In this document: positions 42,401 to 49,657 of the stretch, piece by piece
Numbering within the stretch: the first letter of the stretch is position 1
Layout of the letters: the number at the start of each line of letters is the position of its first letter
Assembly (NCBI GenBank): GCA_949297765.1
Contig: CASFTV010000008.1
Coordinates: forward strand, 66,137-130,136
Reading direction: 5' to 3'
DNA length: 64,000 nt
DNA from: an uncultured bacterium
GTDB taxonomy: Bacteria > Verrucomicrobiota > Lentisphaeria > Victivallales > UBA1829
Notes under the pieces: generated by a model
What the model saw: only the letters and a program-made list of their open reading frames with translations
What the model was told of the DNA's origin: nothing
Databases searched by the model: none
Translations under genes and position numbers: made by a program

Positions 42401-44735
42401 CCGGAATCTGGAACAGCCCGGAATCGTCCCGGACCGGATCCAGCCCGCCGTCCTGCAGCTCTACGGCAAACTGGAAGACGGATATCTCTATTCCTCCTTT
42501 GACCATCCCGGCATCCCGACACAGCTCGGAGAAACGATTCTGCGCTGGAACCAGCCCTTCTGCGCCTTCCTCGGCGGGAAAATCGGCGATTTTTCGGAAA
42601 AAAGCCATATCCTGCATCCGGGGGATCGGCTTGAAAAAAGCTGCGTCCTTCTGAACGACACCCGCCGCGACGGCGTGGTCAAAGGACGTCTGACACTCTC
42701 CGGAACAGACTGGTCTCAGAATTTCTCCGTCCCGGTTGCGGCCGGGGAACGGAAGGATGTCCCTGTCTCCATTCCCCTCCCGGACCGCCTCCCGCCGGGA
42801 CGGTATGAACTCCGCGCGGAATTCTCTCTGGAATGCCAGCCTCCCGCCTCCATCGGGAAGCCGCAACGCCTCGTCCAGAAGGATGTGTTCCCGATCCATC
42901 TTCTTCCCCGGCCCGAACGCCCGGATTCCGACATTCTCGTGTTCGATCCCGCAGGGAAAACGACCGCCGTTCTGAAACGCCTGAATCTCCGGCACCGCGC
43001 AATCGGGAAGGAAGAACTTGCACAGGGAACATTTCTCCGGAATCTTTCCCGACCGGAGAAAACCGTTCTCGTGATCGGGCGCGAAGCTCTGGACGACCCG
43101 GAGGTCCGCCTGCCCGCCGCCGACGCTCTCCGCTCCGGGTTGACCATTCTGATTATGGAACAGAGTGCAAAGGCGCTGGCGGACCGGCTCGGATTCCGCG
43201 TCAACGAAATCGGACTTCGAGAGGTGTTCCCGGTCGGCTCCGGCCACCCTCTCCTCCGGGGGCTGAACGCGGATCTGCTGAAGAACTGGCGCGGCGAATC
43301 AACCATGACGCCGCCTTATTTCGACGGATACCGGAAAGAGATTCCGCTCACGCTCTGGAACGGATTTCAGAATCCGCGGGTCTGGCGGAACCGGAACCGC
43401 GGAGTCACCGCCGGAGTGCTGATCGAAAAACCTGAACGGGGCAGCTTTCTTCCCGTTCTCGCCGGCGGATTCGATCTGCAGTACACGCCGCTCCTCGAAT
43501 GGCGCCGCGGAAAAGGCTCGGTGATCTTCTGCCAGATGGAGATCTCCGGACGCACAGAGAACGATCCCGCCGCCGACCGTCTGTTCGTGAATCTTCTTTC
43601 CCGTCCCGCCGTCCACACCCCGGGACCCCGAGAGCTGCTCTATTCCGGGAATCCGGAGGGAGCCGCCCTTCTGAACGAGCTCGGACATCGCGCGAAACCG
43701 TATGCCCGCGACTCGAAACCGGGAAACAACACCATTCTGGTTCTCGGCCCCGGATTCGACCGGACTATTCAAGCGCAGGAGCTTCGCAGACAGGGCATCG
43801 ACATCGTCACATTCGGTCTTTCCGCGGAGGAATCCAACCGCGTGATCGGCAGACCGGGAGCCTTTGCCGAACGGACGGTCCTTCCCGATCCCGCACTCTG
43901 CAAAACCGGCAGCGGACTCCTTGCCGGTGTAACGCGGGCGGATCTCTACTGGCGCGGCGAAATCCCGATCGCGGCCTGCACCGGAACAGAAGAGGGAAAC
44001 GGGAACGAAGCTCTTGTCGTCATTCCGCGTTCCGACGGAACCGGAGCCCTTGCAATGCTTCAGGCGACGCCGGACCTCTTTGAAAAGAGCGACCGCCGCT
44101 ATTTCCGGAAAACGATCCGCCGGAACCGCTATCTCGCGGGCCGCCTTCTCTACAATCTCGGCGCCCGGACGGACGACGGACTGGTCCGGATCCTGACACA
44201 CCCCGGAACCATCCGGATTCATCCCCTGTTCCCCGGCTGGAAAGGAATCGGCGATGCGGAGAAACGCGGCAGGGAACAAGGCTTCTTCCGCGCCGGATAC
44301 GGAATTTCGTCGTGGCGGGATGTGGAGGTTCCCGGAATGTTCAATCTCCAGTTCCGCGATGTCCCCGCGATCGGCTGGTTCTGGTACGCGCTGGATTTTG
44401 AAATGCCCGGGCACTTCGCGCCGGGGCCGATCGCGCTCGAACTGGGCGGAATCGACGATGAATCCTGGGTCTGGCTGAACGGAAATTTTCTCGGGGAAGT
44501 CTCCGAAAAAACCCATCCGGGAACCTACTGGCATCTCAGCCGCCGCTACGACCTGAAACGGTCCATGCTGCGCTTCTCCGGGAAAAACCGTCTGACCATC
44601 CTCGTCAACAATCTGCGCGGCTCCGGCGGTCTGACCGGCCTTCCGCGCCTGAGTACCACCCCTCTCTACGGCACCGGTTTCTACATTCAGGATCTGAAAC
44701 CGGAAGATGATCCCTACCGCTATTACCACTGGTGA
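39402..44735 (+). CDS. Giant secreted GH2-like multidomain protein with duplicated N-terminal module (cassette 3)
   Basis: Secreted protein of 1,777 residues; MQIHCRRIGRGMILSALILA begins a signal peptide ending near SAGEG. Two tandem copies of a beta-rich module (about 40-185 and 189-335) share KEGWQDGRIAL/KEGWQDGRVAL at a spacing of about 147 residues and are probably carbohydrate-binding. A GH2 jelly-roll (about 355-545), Ig-like domain and TIM barrel follow. The acid/base site reads IVLYAMNHNATG (772-783), with no Glu where GH2 enzymes have NE; Glu871 in VIFVEWGMPH fits the nucleophile. The 1150-1500 region matches the other giant protein (CQMEISGRT versus CQMELSGRT), and a jelly-roll ends the protein. 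Substrate unknown. Confidence 0.83.
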   Translation: MQIHCRRIGRGMILSALILAHLSLSAGEGAAVPPPEGTLLLQDFRTLSPDAPLPDGWKTSGKVRIRKTGSAAALALPGGARADRDLKLPEGMKKLQFSCRYKAENIVTGKEGWQDGRIALAFLDDSGKLCGKWPEVPHAKGNTQWVFFSRVYDIPDGATRFRVTPVNFGTAGEFLCSELQVTPLEGRDLLCFENFLGYDNGQAPGDRKSGTVRREGIRASLLLSGPGYFPRDIPIPRGTTHLEFSCDYRTNGLVPGKEGWQDGRVALDFLTAEKKHCGPWPEIPHGKGTSAWKHFSRIYRVPEGAVFFRIMPAHFGVSGSFECTNLRLVRAGKTDVPKPAAFVPDPELKRAWRESSLTQERICLNSLWQFYPVHEKQEEERIPDPGTGWGWFKIPGIWPREDTWDFLSPEQEILVSKLQEQDLIKLTAAWYKRTIRIPAAWKGRKIRLDFRLLQSYAKVFVDGKEAGDLLFPGGRLDLTDHLIPGKLQELTILVKARPLKKRVVFSAADRAMEESGTIQRKGITGDLFLEAVPADGPKLRDIRVYSHVGKGEITFDFAAEALPPDTILQATLQEAGLSTGPFPDTPAISLPPVPFSSAVRTDGRFRIRQSCSLKTWDLDTPQNQYTVKLLLKDRSGRVLEETLPVRFGYREFTVSGRDFLLNGKKIHLRGNSLHHPSGFAAQSRYSTCRKTLERLKKFGYNFFQTTNYGFAPGYVGYLEALYRAADDVGMVCSFPLPHLSTIDWQIGDSRLFGQYLALTTRLMELVGNNPSIVLYAMNHNATGYEGDQNPLEIDGKTMPDVWNSATRQKALTVANRIKQLDPSRVVYNHSSGNLGECYTLNIYLNWSPLQERSDWLEHWRKEGEKPVIFVEWGMPHVSSFSNYRGPKFIWTTRDLFQIWDAEYAAAYFGESAYTMEKENRASLLDQQKRHRIGKAHQWSALVRSSGLEFLKRGYLDILSEFVYDNWRSHRANGCSAMILWDHDSQWFLHPMRAKEAPDRYRNLEQPGIVPDRIQPAVLQLYGKLEDGYLYSSFDHPGIPTQLGETILRWNQPFCAFLGGKIGDFSEKSHILHPGDRLEKSCVLLNDTRRDGVVKGRLTLSGTDWSQNFSVPVAAGERKDVPVSIPLPDRLPPGRYELRAEFSLECQPPASIGKPQRLVQKDVFPIHLLPRPERPDSDILVFDPAGKTTAVLKRLNLRHRAIGKEELAQGTFLRNLSRPEKTVLVIGREALDDPEVRLPAADALRSGLTILIMEQSAKALADRLGFRVNEIGLREVFPVGSGHPLLRGLNADLLKNWRGESTMTPPYFDGYRKEIPLTLWNGFQNPRVWRNRNRGVTAGVLIEKPERGSFLPVLAGGFDLQYTPLLEWRRGKGSVIFCQMEISGRTENDPAADRLFVNLLSRPAVHTPGPRELLYSGNPEGAALLNELGHRAKPYARDSKPGNNTILVLGPGFDRTIQAQELRRQGIDIVTFGLSAEESNRVIGRPGAFAERTVLPDPALCKTGSGLLAGVTRADLYWRGEIPIAACTGTEEGNGNEALVVIPRSDGTGALAMLQATPDLFEKSDRRYFRKTIRRNRYLAGRLLYNLGARTDDGLVRILTHPGTIRIHPLFPGWKGIGDAEKRGREQGFFRAGYGISSWRDVEVPGMFNLQFRDVPAIGWFWYALDFEMPGHFAPGPIALELGGIDDESWVWLNGNFLGEVSEKTHPGTYWHLSRRYDLKRSMLRFSGKNRLTILVNNLRGSGGLTGLPRLSTTPLYGTGFYIQDLKPEDDPYRYYHW

Positions 44736-44741
44736 GACCCC

Positions 44742-47384
44742 ATGAAACAGACCACCTCCTTTTCCCTCCCGCAACCCGGCATCTATCCCTTCTGGTTCTG
44801 GAACGGAGTCATGGAAGAGTCGGAACTTTCCCGCCAGCTCCGTCTGTTTCAGCAGTCCGGCTGCCGGGGAGCCGCCATCCACTGCCGGACCGGGAACCGG
44901 ATCGAATATCTCTCGGACCGCTGGCTGGAACTCTGCCGCTTCACGGCGGAGGAATCACGCCGCATCGGATTCAAGCTCTGGCTCTACGATGAAGCCGGAT
45001 ACCCGAGCGGAAACGCAAACGGAACCGTCCAGAAAGGACACCCGGAACTGGAACAGAGCTACCTTCAGTTTGAATACAGCGGGGCGGACCCGGAAGCTCC
45101 GGCGGAATGGTCGTTCCTGCCCGGAACGCGGACCCGGGTCAGGGAACAGGATCTCCCGCCCGGCACACCGCTGCTGCGCTTTCTTCTGCGGCACAATCCG
45201 CGGCATGTGGATGTGTTCCATCCGGAGAGCTGCCGCCGCTTTCTCCGTTTCACGCACGAACGGTATGAAACGGTGCTGAAGGAGTTTTTCGGAGAGGTGA
45301 TCGAAGCGGTCTATACGGACGATGAAAGTTATCTGATGTCGGGGTTCTACGGCCTTGCATGGTCGCCGGTGCTGAACGAGGAGTTCCGGAAGAGATACGG
45401 GGAAGAGCTTTCGGCGTTTCTCCCTCTTCTGGTGGAGGATCTCCCCGGCGCGGAGGAGCTCCGGATCCGCTACCGGAAAACGGCGGAAGAACTTTTCCTG
45501 AAGAACTTCATTCTGCCGCAGCGGGAATTCTGCCACCGGAACGGACTGTTCTACACCGGACACCTTGCCTGTGATGAAGGGCCGTTCAGCAATGTGGTCT
45601 CCCATTTCACCTCCCCGTTCCGCTATCTGGATCTGCTGGATATCCCCGCGATCGACGATTATCTCTGCGATCGGAACGATCAGGATTACCTGGGGCAGCG
45701 AACCGCGGGAAAAGAGGACCGGTACATGAAATTTACGGACATCCGCGTCCATCCGCTGATGATCTACAAATCGGCGGCGTCCGTCGCGCGGCAGTTCCAC
45801 GGAGGACTGTTCTCCTGCGAATGTCTGACCTTTCTCGGCTGGAACCGGAAACCGGAGTTCTGGGATCTGCAGATGCGATTTGAAATCGGCATGGGCGTCA
45901 ATGTGTTCACGCCGCACGCATTTTATTACACGATCGGAGGGGAAGCAAAGGAGGACTGCCCTCCGAGCTATTTCTATCAGCAGCCGGGATATGAACAGTT
46001 CCGTCCCCTCTTCGAGAGCTGGATTCACAGTGCGGAGATTCTGCGGCGCGGAACCTTCCACGCGGATGTTCTGCTGATCTTCCCGGAACAGATCTATTCC
46101 GCGGTCCGCGGCTCCGATCTGATCGGCTCCTTCCGGGAACGCCTGCCGCGGCAGACGCCGGAGCTGCAGACCATTGAGGAGGAACTCTCCCGGACCGAAT
46201 TTGATCTGATGCGCCGCCACGTGGGATTCGACTGCGCTCCAGAGGAGTTTCTGACGGAACGCGCCCGCGTGGAAGGACCTCTTCTCCGTCTCGGCGAGTG
46301 CACTTATCCGATTCTGCTGATCCCGGAAACGCTTCCGCTCTCCCCGGAAACCGAAACGCTTCTGGAATCCTTCCGGAAAAACGGGGGCAGAATCCTCAAA
46401 ACCGGAGAGCGGATGCTCCTGGCGCCGGATCTGGACATTCAGGGAGAGGGAACCGAAAAAATTCTGCTCCACACCCGGGATCTGGAAGATGCGCGCGAAT
46501 ACCATCTGCTCAATCTTGCGGGGAAACCGCTGCAGCCGCATCTGAACATTCCCGGGGAGTTTCTGCTGTACGATCCCGTCTCGCAGACAGGTTCGGTCTG
46601 CCGGGATGCTCTGCCCGACAGCATGATTCTTCCTCCGGGCGGATCGTGTTTTCTTCTGCGCCCGGAGTTCTCCTGTCCGCGGATTCCGTTCGAAGAGTCG
46701 GTGTTCCGGGGCGGAGAGACGATCCGGAGCGATGCGGAATTTGTCCGGGCGTTTCCGCGGCAGCCGAACATTCTCCGCCTTCCTGAAGGGGAATCGGAAT
46801 TCTTCGTCCGGACAGGAGCTGCAGTCCATGCGATCTATTCAGAAAACCTCCGCACCTCCCCGCTCCGGATCAACGGACTCCTCCCCGGTCCTCCGGATCT
46901 TCCCAGCCATCCGGCCGATCTCTGCTACATGGGGAAAACGCTTCCGGAAGGAATGATCCGCTCCGGACGGAACCGGATTTCGGGGGCGGAAAACATCCTG
47001 TATCTTGCGGGAAAGTTCCGGGTCTCCCGGGACAACAGGCTCCTTCCGCCTGTTCCGATTCAGCCGGGAGATCTCTCCGGTCAGGGATATCCGTTCTACT
47101 GGGGCGGAGTGGAGTATCACTTCACATTCCGCGGAAACGCCGCATTTCTGGAGCTGACGATGAACGGATATGCCGAAGTCTGCCTGAACGGGCAATCCGT
47201 CGGCACGGTCTGGCGCTCCGGAAGCCGGATCGCCGTCTCCGGCCGCACGACCGACGCGACAAATACCGTCAGCATTCTTCTGTTCCATTCTCCGGCGCCG
47301 TTCCTGTGCGGCGAAAAAGAATCGTTCGGCGTTTTCCGGTGTGAGGTCGTCCGTCCCGGCGCTCAGAAGAGTTTTTCGAAATAA
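44742..47384 (+). CDS. GH106-like glycoside hydrolase, cytosolic
   Basis: Protein of 880 residues related to a GH106-like group (alpha-L-rhamnosidase and relatives). Visible features: IYPFWFWNGVMEESELSRQL at the N-terminus, AAIHCRTGNRIEYLSDRW, WLYDEAGYPSGNANG, a central VYTDDESYL with Asp193, Asp194 and Glu195 as candidate catalytic or metal-binding acids, and a C-terminal jelly-roll (ELTMNGYAEVCLNGQSVGTVW) like the sugar-binding domain of GH2. There is no signal peptide, so it should act on imported oligosaccharides released by the secreted enzyme encoded just upstream. It starts 6 bases after that gene. Its last 22 bases overlap the convergent ROK gene. Confidence 0.65.
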   Translation: MKQTTSFSLPQPGIYPFWFWNGVMEESELSRQLRLFQQSGCRGAAIHCRTGNRIEYLSDRWLELCRFTAEESRRIGFKLWLYDEAGYPSGNANGTVQKGHPELEQSYLQFEYSGADPEAPAEWSFLPGTRTRVREQDLPPGTPLLRFLLRHNPRHVDVFHPESCRRFLRFTHERYETVLKEFFGEVIEAVYTDDESYLMSGFYGLAWSPVLNEEFRKRYGEELSAFLPLLVEDLPGAEELRIRYRKTAEELFLKNFILPQREFCHRNGLFYTGHLACDEGPFSNVVSHFTSPFRYLDLLDIPAIDDYLCDRNDQDYLGQRTAGKEDRYMKFTDIRVHPLMIYKSAASVARQFHGGLFSCECLTFLGWNRKPEFWDLQMRFEIGMGVNVFTPHAFYYTIGGEAKEDCPPSYFYQQPGYEQFRPLFESWIHSAEILRRGTFHADVLLIFPEQIYSAVRGSDLIGSFRERLPRQTPELQTIEEELSRTEFDLMRRHVGFDCAPEEFLTERARVEGPLLRLGECTYPILLIPETLPLSPETETLLESFRKNGGRILKTGERMLLAPDLDIQGEGTEKILLHTRDLEDAREYHLLNLAGKPLQPHLNIPGEFLLYDPVSQTGSVCRDALPDSMILPPGGSCFLLRPEFSCPRIPFEESVFRGGETIRSDAEFVRAFPRQPNILRLPEGESEFFVRTGAAVHAIYSENLRTSPLRINGLLPGPPDLPSHPADLCYMGKTLPEGMIRSGRNRISGAENILYLAGKFRVSRDNRLLPPVPIQPGDLSGQGYPFYWGGVEYHFTFRGNAAFLELTMNGYAEVCLNGQSVGTVWRSGSRIAVSGRTTDATNTVSILLFHSPAPFLCGEKESFGVFRCEVVRPGAQKSFSK

Positions 47385-48505
47385 AGCCGCGCCGCGCCGA
47401 GCGCCACATGGCGGTCTCCCAGTTCAGAGATCGAGATCGACATTCCGCCGCGCCGCGCTGGAGGAACATGAAAATCCAGACGCCGCAGCAGCTCTCCATA
47501 GAGGAATCCTCCTGCGCGGCACTGTCCTCCGTAAAAGATCAGCGCATCCGGATGATACATCTGCAGAAGGAACGCAACCGCGAACGCATCGTAGTCGGCC
47601 GCCCGGCGGAGCAGATCCATCGCCTCCCGGTTGCCTGCGGCGGCGAGCGTATCGAGGGTCCGGGCGTCCACAGCCTTCCCCGGGAAACGCTCCTTTGCGA
47701 TCTCCGCGAGCGACCGGCCGCCCGCAAACGCCTCAATGCAGCCCGACTCCCCGCAGACACAGGTCCGCTGAATTCCCGGCAGATACAAATGCCCGATATA
47801 TCCCGTCGGACGGTCCGGGCGGTTCGGCAGGAGCGTATGCTCGGAAATGATCGCCGCGCCGATGCCGACGCCGATCCCCACCACAATCAGATTTCCGGTC
47901 CCCGCATAGGGGCCGAAATGATATTCCGCCCATGCCGCGGCCGCGCGCGAAGTCATCAGGAAGAACCGCACGCCGAACTCGGCTTCCAGGCGGTCACGGA
48001 GATTCAGATCCGTCCCCCGTTTCAGGCCGAGATTTCCGGCGGAAACCAGCACCCCCGTCTCCGAATCAATGTTGCCGGAGACCCCCAGTCCGATCCCCTT
48101 CAGCTGCGAGGCGGGAAGAGAACTCTCCGCAAGCGACTCCCGGATAAAGTTCACCACCGCTCTGTAAAACGTTTCTCCATCGGCACACTCGGGCGCAGGA
48201 ACGGTCCGTTCAAAAAGACGGTGGAACATCAGATCCGTGAACAGCACTCTCCAGTGGTCGCCGCTGAGATCGAATCCTCCGAGGAATCCGCTCTCCGGAT
48301 TGAATACAAGACATCCGGTCGGCCGGCCGCGGCCGCTCGGCGACGAACGGTGAAACGCCAGAATCCCCTCCTCGATCATCGCATCCACATTCTTGCAGAC
48401 GGTTCCCCACGCAAGGCCGGTCGCGGCCTGAATCGCCTTTTTTGAAGATTTTCCTCCGTCCCGCCGCACCGCATCCAGAATCTGTATTTTCACCCGTTCC
48501 CGCAT
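47363..48505 (-). CDS. ROK family transcriptional repressor
   Basis: NagC/XylR-type regulator of 380 residues. N-terminal winged helix (SSKKAIQAATGLAWGTVCKNVDAMIEEGIL, then SGRGRPTG, the typical wing) is fused to a ROK sugar-kinase-like domain with LGGFDLSGDH, VVGIGVGIGAAII and the zinc motif CVCGESGCIEAF. Such proteins release DNA when a sugar or sugar phosphate binds. AAAGGAAAA precedes the ATG; the longer open frame upstream is a shadow. Its promoter carries a 16-base palindrome, probably its own operator. Neighbours are the GH106-like gene (convergent, 22-bp overlap) and the AraC/GH38 pair (divergent). Confidence 0.92.
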   Translation of the reverse strand: MRERVKIQILDAVRRDGGKSSKKAIQAATGLAWGTVCKNVDAMIEEGILAFHRSSPSGRGRPTGCLVFNPESGFLGGFDLSGDHWRVLFTDLMFHRLFERTVPAPECADGETFYRAVVNFIRESLAESSLPASQLKGIGLGVSGNIDSETGVLVSAGNLGLKRGTDLNLRDRLEAEFGVRFFLMTSRAAAAWAEYHFGPYAGTGNLIVVGIGVGIGAAIISEHTLLPNRPDRPTGYIGHLYLPGIQRTCVCGESGCIEAFAGGRSLAEIAKERFPGKAVDARTLDTLAAAGNREAMDLLRRAADYDAFAVAFLLQMYHPDALIFYGGQCRAGGFLYGELLRRLDFHVPPARRGGMSISISELGDRHVALGAARLYFEKLF

Positions 48506-48535
48506 TGGCCGTTTTCCTTTTGTTCTCAATCGGGG

Positions 48536-48564
48536 AAAATAGAACGGAATCTTCCGTTTTTCAA
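48536..48564 (-). promoter_or_regulatory. ROK promoter with a palindromic operator in the spacer
   Basis: On the minus strand TTGAAA, a 17-base spacer and TATTTT. The palindrome AACGGAAGATTCCGTT (7-base perfect arms, 48543-48558) fills all but one base of the spacer, the position expected for a self-repressing operator. Confidence 0.7.
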
Positions 48565-48638
48565 GCCGGTTTGACAAATTTTCCTTTCTTCCGGCCGGAA
48601 AAGAGCCACCTTTCCGCCGCGATTGCGCCAAACCGTTC

Positions 48639-48666
48639 TTGAAACCTTCTGTTTCCGTGATATATT
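48639..48666 (+). promoter_or_regulatory. Promoter of the AraC gene at 48688
   Basis: TTGAAA, a 16-base spacer and TATATT, ending 21 bases before the ATG. It is divergent from the ROK promoter. Confidence 0.6.
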
Positions 48667-48687
48667 CGCCCGCAACGGAGAATTTCC

Positions 48688-49554
48688 ATGACGGACGACG
48701 ATTTCCGCAAAACAACACTCTTCCGGTCCCCTTCGGCGGGAGAACGCCTCCCGCTGAATCTCCATATCTGCAATTTTGCCATTGTGGAAGGGAAACACTA
48801 CGGCATCCGGCTCCACCGCCACACGGAATCCGAACTGATGCTGCCGCTGGAAGGCTTCTACCGCGCCCGCCTGAACGGCGTTCCGCTCCGGATTTCCCCG
48901 GGCAGCGTCGTTCTGATCCAGCCCGGCGATCTCCATGAAGATCTCTGCCGGGGACGTTTCCGCTTCGCCGCCTTCCGTTTCCAGTTTGAAGATCCCGACG
49001 GTTTTCCCCGGGCAATCCCGGTCTTCCGTCGGGAACTCCCGCCGGAACGCCGGATCTTCCCGCTGCGGAAAGAGAGTCTTCCCGCGGAACTCTTCCGGCA
49101 GACCGTCCGGCACGCCGCAGATGAAAATTTTTTCCGGCGCATCGCCCTCGGCCATTTGGCGGAAAGTTTCTTCTGGGAACTCCTTGCAACTCTTCCGGCG
49201 GATTTTCTGGCGGAGAATTTCTGCACCGCCTTCCAGACCAGCGCACTGCTTTCCCGCCTGGAACGGTTCTTTTCCACCCACATGAGCGGAACGATGACCG
49301 GCGATCGGATCGCCGCCGCTCTCGGCATGAGCCGCCGCGTGCTGGAATACAAGCTGAAGCGGGCGGGACTCCCCTCGCCGCTGCGGCTGTTCAACCGCTG
49401 CCGGATCCGGGAGGCGGTCCATCTGCTGAAATACGAAGGACTCAATGTGGCGCAGACTGCGGAACGTCTTGGTTTCGCTTCCCCGTATCATTTCTCCCGC
49501 GTCTTCAAATCCATTGCGGGATTTCCGCCGTCGAAGAGCCTTCCCCACCCGTAA
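48688..49554 (+). CDS. AraC family transcriptional regulator next to the mannosidase
   Basis: Regulator of 288 residues. Cupin-type sensor: LHRHTESELMLPLEGFYRAR with the His-His-Glu pattern, then ISPGSVVLIQPGDLHEDL. DNA-binding half: MTGDRIAAALGMSRRVLEYKLKRAG and LNVAQTAERLGFASPYHFSRVFKSIAG, ending PPSKSLP. A GGAG lies before the ATG. It is followed on the same strand by a GH38 alpha-mannosidase after 103 bases, the likely target, and is divergent from the ROK repressor, giving a possible two-signal control. Confidence 0.92.
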   Translation: MTDDDFRKTTLFRSPSAGERLPLNLHICNFAIVEGKHYGIRLHRHTESELMLPLEGFYRARLNGVPLRISPGSVVLIQPGDLHEDLCRGRFRFAAFRFQFEDPDGFPRAIPVFRRELPPERRIFPLRKESLPAELFRQTVRHAADENFFRRIALGHLAESFFWELLATLPADFLAENFCTAFQTSALLSRLERFFSTHMSGTMTGDRIAAALGMSRRVLEYKLKRAGLPSPLRLFNRCRIREAVHLLKYEGLNVAQTAERLGFASPYHFSRVFKSIAGFPPSKSLPHP

Positions 49555-49657
49555 TTTTCGCAAACAGACATGTCTTTTCGTTCCGCGCCATTCCGGAAAC
49601 GCTTTTTCCGCGCTATACTACCGGAAGCGAACAAAAACCACACGAAAGGGCATCCGT

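Noticed and set aside
40287-43247. 986-codon antisense open frame opposite the second giant GH2-like gene
   Set aside because: Same reason: no motifs, and the sense frame has a signal peptide and GH2 domains.
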